NCBI GenBank assembly: GCA_020746875.1
Contig: JAGTJL010000010.1
Coordinates: 2,375,246-2,439,245, forward strand
DNA from: Rhexocercosporidium sp. MPI-PUGE-AT-0058
Taxonomy: Eukaryota; Ascomycota; Leotiomycetes; Helotiales
DNA length: 64,000 nt
Reading direction: 5' to 3'
This document shows, one piece after another, positions 45,554-56,307 of this stretch (its first letter is position 1; the number at the start of each line of letters is the position of its first letter). A program made the translations under genes and the position numbers. The notes under the pieces were generated by a model that worked only from the letters and a program-made list of their open reading frames with translations, was not told the DNA's origin and did no database searches.

Positions 45554-48136
45554 ATGTCAGCAAAAGAGTCTACTGTAGGACGGAGATGGAAGCGACGCCG
45601 TGGCGCATGGTAAGCAGCGAATGAATTGAAATTCCATGAAGGTAACTGATCTAGGCTACCGATCAGTTCATACTGTAGACAAAAAAAAATCAGATGTATG
45701 TTAACGATCGTGATGCTATAAGACGAGCCTCGACTGGAGGAGATAATAAGTTGTAGCACGATACAGTCACTGACAATACTGTGCAGGCAACGGGGAGCGA
45801 CCATGCGCTCATTGCAAGGTAACGTAAAATCGTGTAAACATGCAAGGAGGGAATCTAACAAATGTATCGGTAAAGAGGCACGATATCTCCTGCGAATATA
45901 TCCAAGCTCCAACAGATCGCGCAGAATCGGTGAGTAACTTTCATACTTGGAAAACAATCAGTAATTCTATTGAGCATCTAACGAAGTACTGATTGCTTTT
46001 AGATGCTACAAACAGATCTGAATTCTCAACGGTCGTCCGGTTCAGATCGTTGCGCAAGCTTTGAGAACAGATCGTCATGCGAGACGCCCCTTCAACAAGT
46101 CACAGACTCAACCATATCACAAGTTGATTTGCCATCTACCTGTACCCCACATGATGAAAGCGAAAGTACTTTGATATTGACCCCACCATGGGATCTTGGT
46201 ATGGCCGATAGAGAGAAGATTGCTCATGGCTAACGTTATTGTCAGGTGAGTTCACCTCGACACTACATCCTACAATGGAAGACATCACAGCAGACTTTTG
46301 GTCCTTCGAAGAATTAGATGGTACAATACTATTGCAGCCTAGCGAAGGTAACATTGTCGATACACTGTTTGACTTCGACGTGGTTAATGCCTTGACATCG
46401 CCATCAAGGTCGGCGGAAGCTAGCATTTTAGTCCCGTCGACCCAGCACAAGCTAGTGACTACTGCCAGCAACTGCGATCGATCCTCGAGCGAGAATACTG
46501 GATTACAACATTTGTGCAACTGCTTGCTTCTGCAGACTTACACCTTACAACTGCACTCGGGAAGCCTGTCACAGGATTGGCAATATAGGATAGAACAAGT
46601 AGTCGGCGGACTTTCCGCGAAGGGTTTTGCATTTTATATTCAGAGTAGGACATGCTCCCTATCATGAGCTAGTAGAGGTAATGCTGACAAGATTTCTCGA
46701 ACTAAGATTGTATTGATGATCGAACCGGGTAATTCTTCGATCCTTTCGCAATTTTCCTAATTTCGTCTGAGTTGATGCTGAACTAAGAGATTTAGTCCTA
46801 GTATATTCCTAGACATGTCTTATATCGATCAAGTTCAGGCTTCTACAGATCCGAGCCCATCTTCCAAGCTATTATTACAAGCCATAGCTCTCAATGGCGC
46901 ATTAATACACGTAAGAAGCAGAGCCCTTGATTACGGGAGTTTGGTAAATACTGTCTTGAAGGCTCGGACGGCCTTGGATTCGATGCCAAATGAAATGAAT
47001 AAATTTCTGGTATAAACTACCCTCTTCTTTTGCAACTTTCATTGAGATTCACTAATATCCCAGTAGACTGCAGTTGTTTTGGTACGCCACGTCTGATTCT
47101 TCCGTCTCCCATTAACTTAATTATTGTTTCGCTTATTGTTTCAAAGACCCAAATAGCATATAACTTCGTTGGATTCGGCCCTACTTGCTTATCAGAGATG
47201 TTGAGCTGTTTGCTAGGGTTGGCACGCTCATTGTACCTCCATACGGACGGTGGTGTGCGAGATCTGTGTCTTAACGATGACGCTCACATTGCCATAGTAA
47301 AAAGAGCCGTCTGGACACTCTTCTGTCTTGATAATATGTATGCGATGCGATGGCGAACATTCGCAGTAAGCTGAACATTTTCTTCCCAAATTCGGGTCTG
47401 AATCTCAGACTAATCAGAGTCGCCCTCAGACATTCCCCGAGAGCTGTATATCTTATGCCACGCCGGAATGCAACACAACTGCCCTTGAAGATATGGCAAA
47501 ATATGCACGCTTATGCTTTAAGGCCAATACTCATCGAAGCTTCTCCCAGTATCATTCCGCGAATGTCAGTGAGAGAGAAGTACTGGCACTGTTGAACGAA
47601 GCCAAGGCCTGGGCTTGTTCAGTCACGGGAGCGAAACCCAATTTCAACTCCACTGCCGTCGATCTCACCACAGTCGATTCGGTTGACTTGGACTTTTGCC
47701 TCATGTACGACGAATTTGTGCTAGCTGTCTGTGACCTTGATAAGATTGGTCCTCACTCACTGCCTGGTCTCAACCACAAGAGTACTATATCAGCGGCTTT
47801 GAGAGCTGCGCGATGCTCGTCTATTGAAAGAATAATATCTGCTACCAACAAGATCGGGCAAACGGTTAAATTGTAAGATTTCTCTCAGGCCCTGGCCTTT
47901 ATGGTGATATCCATGATCTCACTGCTCACTACAATAGGACACATATTTATGTCCCAGCACTAGCATTTACTCATGCTGCTCTACAGTGTGTGGACAAGGA
48001 ACTGGAGTCAGGATTGCTGAACACGACACGCCTCAACTTGGCAATAATGTACGGTTTCCTCGGGAAGATATCTCGGGATTTCCCTGGGGAGGGATTCTTC
48101 GACCTCGTTACTAAAATCTTTATGTTAGCTTCTTAG
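45554..48136 (+). CDS. Zn2Cys6 fungal transcription factor, multi-exon, possibly frameshifted
   Basis: Splicing of exons 45554-45609, 45667-45695, 45787-45818, 45876-45929 and 46003-46198 assembles a full zinc cluster: CSYCRQKKIRC, NGERP, then CAHCKRHDISC. The spacing C-x2-C-x6-C-x5-C-x2-C-x6-C fits the family exactly, with basic residues (RRWKRRR) before it. A further intron at 46199-46245 leads into an acidic central region (46246-46640). The regulatory domain (Fungal_trans-like) follows: FLDMSYIDQVQ (46800), exon 47147-47365 with LARSLYLHTDGG and AVWTLFCLDNMYAMRW, exon 47409-47870, and a C-terminal part ending at 48136. Splicing between 46640 and 46788 is unresolved. Near 47870 the frame shifts in a way no normal-length intron explains, so this may be a recent pseudogene. 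Such proteins bind CGG-containing sites in the nucleus. A link to the UstYa genes 30 kb away is not shown. Confidence 0.65.
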
Positions 48137-49381
48137 AATTGCAATGACAATAGTAAGACAGCACGTATAATAAGTTTAAGTTATGAGTTATGAATTGAGC
48201 ACGATTTTTCAGACAATAGAATTTGACACTAATTAGTATTAGTTTCTTCGCTCTTAAGCCTTATCTCCCTCAACAAGGCATCTCTACAATCAACGTGGGC
48301 GGCGATTACTCGGCGTTTACCGTGCATAGCAATGTATCCCGTCTGATCCAATTAACTTAGCCGCAGCAACGAGCATTACTGGTGCATATCGCGAGCGCCA
48401 CGAGTTAGCATTGGTCGCACAAGCTTCACCTGGGTGTTGAAGGAGTGTGGAAGCCTAGAGGTTAATGTGAGATGAGTCATGTGATAATGAGTTATATACA
48501 AGGCACATGACTACGGATGGACTGTATTTATATGGAGATCTGCCTATACGACAAATAGTAATTCAGTTAATACATTCAAAACCGGCCAAAACTGGGCATG
48601 CAGGGTCTGGTACGGGAATGTTGACAGCTGATGAAGGTTTCTTACTGGCCGATTCATTCGAACCGCTAAGGTCTCCAAGTTGTTTCCAACGCAGCGTTGG
48701 CAACGTTCGCAACGCTCCATAAGTACGTGAGTTCCTCCGGTTTGGGTTGTTCATGAAGACAGGAGAAGGAAATAGAAGGGGAAAGTGGTGGCTGTCCTGC
48801 ATGATTTGTGTGTTGTGGTCTGTTCAACTGAGCTACCTGACAATGATGTCAAATTTCTGGTTGTTAAAAAGGGGCAGTTTGACCAGCGGAAGCGGAAGAA
48901 CGTGTAGCCGAATCACATGCACGGGCTTTTGAATTCAGTGGCTTTCTCGAAGCAAGATACCCCGCCATCATCAACCAACCCTCCCACGTAAAACCGCACT
49001 TGGTAGAATATACAACTGGGCATATAGCCATTCGGGGAAGTTTATTAGATTGCAAATATGACTGGTTCTCTCAAAGCCACGGGCTGCGCATGTGACTCGG
49101 CCATCCATTCTTCTGTTCCCGCTAATCTGCCTGCCAGGTTCTAAATTCCCGTGTTCAGACACCACTAAGTTATTAGTCTGATGTCACCATGGCCAGCTTT
49201 TAACCTCTGCCTTTCTTTGCAATTCTAGCTATATTTCCTGTGCACTTACATAGCAATCAAGAACATGGTACTCGACATCATCCAAGCTCTGGAATTTGTT
49301 TGCAGCGAATTTATACCCTGAAGCGTGACGCCTTTAGTTTGGTCCTCCTTTAGGGGTGGAAAACGAGTTTGTCGATGAGAC
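48137..49381. other. Gene-poor stretch after the transcription factor
   Basis: About 1.2 kb of normal composition. Overlapping short open frames at 48507-49165 on both strands lack motifs, and none has a convincing start, intron or domain. No RNA gene is recognised. Confidence 0.35.
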
Positions 49382-49500
49382 TATTAAACCAAAAGCACAA
49401 TCAAATCAGAAGTACAACTAGATTAGAAGTACAATCAAATCAGAAGCACAATTAAATTAAAAGTATAACCAAATCAGAAGTATAATTAAAGTAGAAGTAC
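49382..49500. repeat. 17-bp minisatellite, 7 copies
   Basis: Seven tandem copies of a unit like AATCAAATCAGAAGTAC, with scattered transitions. The total of 119 bp is exactly seven units. Confidence 0.88.
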
Positions 49501-49780
49501 ATGAGATGAGCTCATGAAGCGAGGTGGTCACTGTGGGGCGAGGTGGTTTGTTAAGCGATACAGTCAACTGCCCTTTTCTTAATCAAATACATAATTCACA
49601 GTGCTGTGGCGTGCATTCTACTTTAATTTCGCCTCCCTGTGGCCTTGGTATTTTCATGTCGCAGATATAACATAGATTTATATCATTTGCGCATTTTAGA
49701 TTCTATATTATTAAAAGGCTACGGATATAATGGCTAGTAATAGAAAACCCTGAGTCTAGATAGTGAGGTTTTTTGGGGGG
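49501..49780. other. Spacer with GCGAGGTGG words
   Basis: No gene. GCGAGGTGG occurs twice near 49516-49550. The same word recurs, in either orientation, near 44951, 50085 and 59488, always in non-coding DNA. Confidence 0.35.
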
Positions 49781-50027
49781 CTGTGGGGCGGAGAAATAGC
49801 TTGCCGATTGAGGCAAGCGAGGAATAACAAAACCACTTTATAATAGATTTTATTCTTTAATTATTGTAATATGAAAATGTATAAAACTTCTAATAAAGCT
49901 TTTAAATACTATATTAATTCACCTCTCAAGTATGAATAGTTTTAAGTGAGTTGTAGTTAGGGAAATCGCGACTTTGTCGTACTTGGAGGGCTTGCCTTAA
50001 TTGGCACGTTATTTCTCCGCTCCACAG
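49781..50027. mobile_element. MITE of 247 bp
   Basis: Inverted ends of about 37 bp: CTGTGGGGCGGAGAAATAGC at 49781 and, inverted, CTGTGGAGCGGAGAAATAAC ending at 50027. Both continue into ATT(A/G)AGGCAAGC. The interior is AT-rich and non-coding. G runs flank both sides, so the exact target duplication is unclear. Confidence 0.8.
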
Positions 50028-50298
50028 GGGGGTTACTATTACTACTTCACTTGAAGTTTATCCTTATACGAGGTCGTCACCTTACCACCTCGCTTAGCTT
50101 TGTTTTGAACGACAGTCACAAAACCATACCGCCCGCTCACGGGAATACTGCTAACCTTTATTATCCAGTAGAGATAAAACTCGCTCTTTACTTGCCATAA
50201 TCTCCGTATTAAACTACCCGAGAGCTCGAATCTTGAGAAAAGTAACCCCTTTTAGCTGAATCGGACCCTTTTCTTGCCCCGGCTCCCTTCGCTTTACC
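50028..50298. other. Spacer, no gene
   Basis: About 270 bp with no supported feature, apart from CCACCTCGCTTAG (50085-50097), the inverse of the recurrent GCGAGGTGG word. Confidence 0.3.
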
Positions 50299-50419
50299 TC
50301 TTATATGACGATGGTGTTTCGGTAAAACACTAAAACTCGGGTGCTGTGATTGGCCTAAGCGCTGCTGACTAAGGCGGTTTTCGGTAAGATATTATTCGTT
50401 AAGACACTAGTTTGCCTAT

Positions 50420-50603
50420 TGTGGTGTAGAAGTGGATCAAAGCACTGTGAGCAGTTGTAGTTTAATTGAAGTGATTAATTGTCATTCTAAAAGCCCTAAG
50501 AATCAGAAGAAAACAGTTGTTCTTCTGAAGGCGGTCTACAGTAGCAGAACCTAATTAGGTCACGTGCTGTGCCAAGAGAGCAGCTGCCCGTGCCTATACG
50601 ACA
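50420..50603 (-). repeat. Solo Copia LTR with perfect 5-bp target duplication
   Basis: An inverted copy of the LTR of the 29453-37424 Copia element: 184 bp with TG/CA ends, flanked by CCTAT at 50415-50419 and 50604-50608. It shows little RIP damage. Other copies of the host repeat (55330-55608, 62484-62755) show the empty site. Confidence 0.9.
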
Positions 50604-50775
50604 CCTATTCTATTATTTCCGTCTTAAATTCGACTATTTTTACGTACGAATATAATATTTTTATATAATTCGGTATATTAAGTAGTTGTGTACTATATCT
50701 GTAAGTCTTATATTATTTTTAAGCGTTTAAATTAAATATGACGGCGCGAATAAAAACTTATTATATTATTATTAA

Positions 50776-51368
50776 TAAAAAACTAAAGACGCAGAAGGAA
50801 GAGGATCGTAAGAATCCTCGAGTATAAATACATGTGGAGGAGGCGCTAGTGCGGAGAGCCGCGCTAGGCTAAGCGAAGCCAGCCGGCTAGCGTGAGGCTC
50901 TGTTTAAGATATCTTGTATATTGTATTTTAAGTCGTTATTAATAACTTGAGGTTCGTAAGGTTTTTGAATTTAATTTAATAACGGGTTTTCCTCGGCTTT
51001 TCAGAGCTTATTTACGGAAAAGACGGGGTATATCTTTATTTCCGAAGGTAGTTATAGTTTTTAAGTAAAGTCTACTTTGTCGATAATTTCGTACGGACCG
51101 TCTTATTAATCGAAGAGTTTCTTTTTATTTTAAGAGGTTTTTTAATTCTTTTATAATTACTTAAATAAAATCTCTTATATCTTAGTTTACTTCTCGGCAG
51201 TGTTTATTAATATCTCGCTCCTTTTTCTTTTAACCTTTTTATTGAAAAGAAGAGATTTGGTGTGAATAATAATTCTATTACTTCGGGGGAAACTAGATCT
51301 ATATAACTACTTTTAGGCGCCAATCTATTTAGCTCTCGCATCGGCTATTTGCTCTCGCATCGGTTATT
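50776..51368 (-). pseudogene. Gypsy-like 3' pol fragment, reverse
   Basis: The minus strand reads basic and aromatic blocks such as KETLRLIRRSVRN and ITTFGNKDIPRLF, resembling the C-terminal integrase region of Gypsy polyproteins. A GC-richer patch (50800-50905, CCGCGCTAGGCTAAGCGAAG) precedes it. The assignment is weak and the frame is broken. Confidence 0.35.
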
Positions 51369-51482
51369 AGCTTTATATTGAAACTAGCTTTGTTTTAGAA
51401 CTAGCTTTATATTAAGACTAGCTTTATATCAAGACTAGCTTTATATCAAGTCTAGCTCTATATCAAGACTAGCTTTATATCA
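51369..51482. repeat. 17-bp minisatellite, about 6.7 copies
   Basis: Tandem copies of AGCTTTATATCAAGACT with few changes. The unit length equals that of the array at 49382 but the sequence is different. Confidence 0.88.
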
Positions 51483-53010
51483 CCAGAGCTTCCGAGGTTT
51501 AAAACACGGAAGCTTAAGGCTTCCGAAAGCCACTGTTTTAGCCCTGAATAACCCTTTACCGGAAGCTTAAAGCTTCCGAGGTTCAAAGCACAGAAGCCGG
51601 AGCTTTTATACGAAGCTGGAGCTTTATGCAAAGGTAATTGAGTTATAGAAAGGTATGCTTTATACCGAATACGGTAATATGCTTAATATAATCTTATAAA
51701 AGGTAAGTAGTTTTTCTTTAGAGTTTTTGTGCTTCTCGTTATATTATAAAAGACTGTCGAGGTGCCGTATTTAATTTTATTTTAAAGGCTAAAAGATCTT
51801 TAAGTAAATAAGTCTATATTAATTCGAGCACTTAACGGTTTCGGTTCTTATAATAATATAAGAGGCTTTTAAGCTTCTTTACGTATTTTACTTTAGCTTT
51901 TTTACTTACTTCTTGCGTCGGTTAACTAAATATGTAAAAGGGAAACATTAAGCATATAATAAGAAGATAATAAAGTAAATACCGGAAGATAAACGTAAGA
52001 AATACTTATTTAATAAGTGCTAAAGATATTATGTATTTAAAATATATAATTTATTAAAAAAGAAAAGAAGTATAATTTAAATAAAAAAGAAAAGTTATAA
52101 TAATAAAAAATCGTTATTATTCTTAAAGAATATTGCCTTAAAAGTTATTTTAAATACAGCAAGAGGCGGCTCAATCACGTGACAACTGGACTCCTGAGGT
52201 CAACCCCACCACAATAAAAACTCAAAATAAGCAATTTAAACGGCACGCTATTAACGGTATAATAAATTAAGGCTATGTAAAGTCGGCGAATAGCATATTT
52301 AAAAGCCAGCTTATTTTCTTTTTTTATTCTTAAAAGCTAAAGCGTTCATAATCTTATTTATAGCTTAGATTTATAAAGCAGTCGGCTAGATAATATCTCC
52401 GGGTAATAACTAATTACTTAATTAAACTTAAGTCCGGGTATAGTAACCGTTATTATTATATATTACTTAATAATAATATATTAATAACTACTTTATAATA
52501 ATAAAATACGTAAATTAAAGTCAACGTGTTTTTAAAATATTAAAACTTATTTAATTTGCCTAATGCTTTAATATAGAATTCGTTTAAGATATTAGCCTAT
52601 TACTAAGTTATTTTCCGGTTTAATAAGGTATCGCTATATAACCTATACGCGTTTCTTAAAACAGCCTTAGCTGCGATTAAAATCCGAACGAAATTAAAAT
52701 CCTTAACATTCTTATTATTTACATTAAGCTCTTTCTTTAGTAACAGCTTATACGAGCTCCATTTTCTGACCTTAAATCTTTAATATCTTAAATTATAATT
52801 GCTTACTCCTCGAAATTATATTTTATATTTTTATAATTTTTTTTAACTTCTTAAATAAATCCTTTTTAAGTCGTATTAAGAAAGCAGAATTATTAACTTA
52901 TTTAAATATTCCTTTTTCTCTTAATTATTTATTATTATAAAGTAATTAATTCTCTTATATTTTATAAAATATATTTAACTTCTTTCTATAAGGCAGTTTT
53001 TTTATAGATT
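51483..53010. other. AT-rich DNA with inverted GGAAGCTT words
   Basis: From 51483 to 51640, several GAAGCTTAAGGCTTCCGA-type palindromic words repeat, so the transcript could fold. The rest is RIP-altered DNA with no readable gene. Confidence 0.4.
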
Positions 53011-53012
53011 AT

Positions 53013-55090
53013 CCCTTTGTCTACTGAGACATTTCCCATACTAATAAGGGGGTAGCCCACCGATGTTTATTAAGGGAGTAATACATTATTTTATATACCT
53101 TTGCATAGAAATTTATTAATAAGGTACTTTATACTAATAAAATTGCTCCTAACACTCCCCCTCTTAATATAAAAATATTATATAAAATGTGCACCCTTAA
53201 TATGTTTTCTTAAGAGGCTTTTATAGTATTATTTTTAATATTTTTTAACGCTTCTTAAGGTACGAGTACTACGCATAAATACCTCTTTTGATATGTAATT
53301 TCCACTAAAAGTATACGTGTTATAAATTAAAATTAAAGAACCTTTTACCTCTTAATTTAAAGTATAATTAAATTAATTATACCTTTTAAGAATACTTAAA
53401 AAGCTTACGGTATAGTTTAATTCTAAATTATAAGTAAAATAAGGGTTTTACTTAATTAATATATAATAAATATAATTTATATATATTAATATAAGCTATG
53501 TCGAGTAATTAATAAAAAAGAGGCTATTAATTTCGTTATGTAGTCCTATAAGTCTCGTATACTTCCTTAAATTAATTTACTAAATCAACTCCTTTTATAT
53601 AATAGTTATAATTATCAATAAAGCGAGGGATAAGTAGCTCTTTTATATGATCATCCTTAAAGGCTTGTCTAATAATACGGCCATTAGTTGATGTCTTTAT
53701 AAGGCGTCGCTATAATATAGTTCGGAAATCGCCTACTTAATGTACCGTGTGTATAATACTTAATATTAAAATAATATTATTATCTTGCTAGGTTAAATAA
53801 AGCGTGTTTTTGATTACTTTTATAATTAAAGTGTTTTATTTTAAAGCTTTGGCATATGTAGTCTTTAAGACCTTAAAGCTTTTCGGTAATTCTGGGTGTG
53901 GACGAGTTATTCCGACAGTATTAAATCTATAGGCTCGGAGCTCTTTAAAAAGAGGTATAGAGGTAAAGTAGTTATTAAGATAAACCGTAAGACGTTGCCG
54001 TAGGAAGGAGAGTATAAGAGACCGTATAAGGGAGCCGGTAGAAGTAAGGTTTAGATGCTTAAAAAGTGACTGTAATCCGTGTACTCGGGAGCTTTAAATC
54101 TAGTTATAAATATAGCTATAGTCGGCGATTCCGTATATCTTATACCCTTATTTAATCGGTTTATTTGGTATTTTATAAATATGCGAAAATTTAATAAAAA
54201 TAATTAATAACGGAATAATTAAAAGAAAAGGGGTACTTACTTATTAAAACAACGAACTATGAGTTTATCAATACTGACTTTCGACGAAAGAGAATAGTAT
54301 TTTTGACAAAAGGCTTGTAATTCTAAAGCAAGAGGCTTTACTTTATATTATTATATTAAATTTATAAGTAAGTTATACCCTTGGCGTTTATTATCTTTAA
54401 TATTAAAGATATAATAATATCTCTTAATGTTTTTATAGCGGTTTAGTATAATATAAGTTGAAATTATATATATTAGGCCCTCCTCCTTGTCTGAATTCCA
54501 ATACATATTAATATAAGGCTCTTTATAAACTCTTATATAAATTAATACTTTAAGAAACACATATAATTCCTTTATAATTAAAGGATGCTATTAACGAGCT
54601 CTTTCTTATAGAATTCTTATTCGTTATAGGTCTGCGTATGGATTTATATTGGTCGTAATAATTTATAAGAGGGTAAGTGTAAAGAATAAGGTAAAATAGT
54701 CGTAAGGTTTAAAAGAAGAAGAAAAAGTAAAAGGTAAAATAATTATAGCCGGCCGACGAGTCTCGCACTTAAATAGCTTAAAAGAAACGTTTGTGATTGG
54801 TTTAAATTCGTTAAGAATCTTATTAAGAGTAAATGTCTTCTTTGTCTTCTTTTGGGTAGGTTATACAACCTCTGAATCGCTGGAATTGCTTTTATGGAGT
54901 TGACGTTTTATTTTAGTATATCCTGTCTTATCGCGTTTAAAATAACAGCTTTAACTAGTTTTTATTAACGCGTTATACTTTATTAATAATTTTCTATATA
55001 AAAGTATATAAAATAATATATTATTCTTCTGGCAAACATCGGTGGGCTACCCCCCTGCTAGTATGGGAAATGTCTCAGCAGACGAAGGGA
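53013..55090 (-). mobile_element. PiggyBac-type element, nested
   Basis: Inverted ends of about 56 bp share TCCCTT.GTCT.CTGAGAC and GGGGTAGCCCACCGATG. The length is 2078 bp. TA flanks both ends (53011-53012 and 55091-55092). The interior is RIP-altered and holds a piggyBac transposase relic on the minus strand. Confidence 0.75.
53450..54800 (-). pseudogene. PiggyBac transposase relic
   Basis: Minus-strand reading, N to C: a block with FLKVLIYIRVYKEPYINMYW and LNRYKNIKRYYYIF (54351-54560, an open frame of 69 codons), then IYKIPNKPIK.GYKIYGIA (about 54120-54230; the dot marks a stop), and a C-terminal part with LLIPRFIDNYNYYIKGVDLVN (about 53600-53660). These are the order and spacing of the DDE_Tnp_1_7 (piggyBac) family. 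Stops at expected Gln/Trp sites indicate RIP. Confidence 0.7.
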
Positions 55091-55608
55091 TAGCCTTGAT
55101 TTAATAGACTAAAGGTATATATTTCCTTATTTCACGGAAATAACGAGTATTATATTAACACTTTAGTTATAAATAATAAAAGCCACTATAGCAAGCCAAA
55201 TACTTAATCGCCTAATAATAATCCTCGATTCGAGGCTTATACTTTCTTAACTCTTTAACTGTCCTTAAATTATAACTACTTAAGAGCTAGATTATAATCT
55301 TTAGCTGTTTATTAGAGAGTCGGTGTAATGCTGCTCGTAAGTAACGCTCTTAGCTTAAGCGCTTAAGAATGATATAAGACTTATAGATATAATATATAAT
55401 TACTTAATATGCTGAATTATATGAAACATTATATTTATACGTAAAAGAAATTGAATTTAAGACGGAAATAATAAGATAAGTAAACTAGTATCTTATTAAA
55501 TAATATCTTACCGGAAACCGCCTTAGTCAGCAGCGCTCGGGCCAATCACAGCACCCGAGTTTTGGTGTTTTACCGAAACACCACCGTCATATAGGAAGTA
55601 GTGTTATA

Positions 55609-56307
55609 GCCTATACGTATTTTATTTAACTTTAATTTATTATCTTACGTTTAGTTATTCTTTAAGGTTAAGGGTTCTTTTAATTATTACTTTAAATAGC
55701 CTAATACTAGTTATATATATTAAAGGTTACTGAGGTTATATCCGCCCGCTAGCCTCTACTTTACTTATCTAAGTTAATAAGAGATATTTTATATTACGGC
55801 TTACTCTTATTGATAACTCTAAAAGAATTCTATACTCTAATATCTTATTTAATACTACGATAAAGTTAATAAGCCTACTTATAGCCTAGTTTATACACTC
55901 TTATAAATAGTCTTAACTATCCTCCTTATTTATAACCCCAGGTAAGCCTTTAAAAGGTGGGGAGATAACTCGCATCGAGCATCCAGTTAGAGTCGGCCTA
56001 TACTTAGATCGTCTATGAGTTGTGAGAATGCGAAGTCAAGGATTCAGCAGGTGTCGAATGGATTAGCTGATTATTGCGCAACCAAGGAGGGTTCAAGGTC
56101 GAGTGAGTGGTGATGCGGAGACTGGAAGCTCGAAGTGAAGGGTAGCAAATAATAAGGCCTCGAAAATCGATGGATTTGTTGAACCGTGTCCGCTTGAGGC
56201 AGTGGTTACTAGTAAAGTGGGTGTATTAGTCTGTTCTCTCTAGAATCAGCTCCTTTGGTTCGTTGGCCTTGCCAAGTACAGGCTTACTTAAACTTGTTTC
56301 TCGATTA
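55609..56307. other. Spacer between repeat elements
   Basis: The first 330 bp are RIP-like. From about 55960 the DNA has normal composition and looks like single-copy subtelomeric sequence. No gene is seen. Confidence 0.35.

Larger units (their letters stand above)
50299..55608. mobile_element. Element with long (~280-bp) terminal inverted repeats
   Basis: The left repeat starts TATATGACGATGGTGTTTCGG at 50299 and runs to about 50750, interrupted by a solo Copia LTR. The right repeat is its inverse, 55330-55608. A third copy lies at 62484-62755. The interior is RIP-altered and contains a reverse-oriented Gypsy-like 3' fragment (50780-51240), minisatellite DNA and a piggyBac element. It is a composite, and no transposase matching the long inverted repeats is recognised. 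Confidence 0.5.

Noticed and set aside
45517..45957. 146-codon minus-strand frame
   Set aside because: It is the shadow of the first exons of the Zn2Cys6 regulator, whose Cys spacing is exact on the plus strand.
48507..49165. Overlapping short frames on both strands
   Set aside because: None shows domain, splice signals or codon pattern that would favour it over the others.
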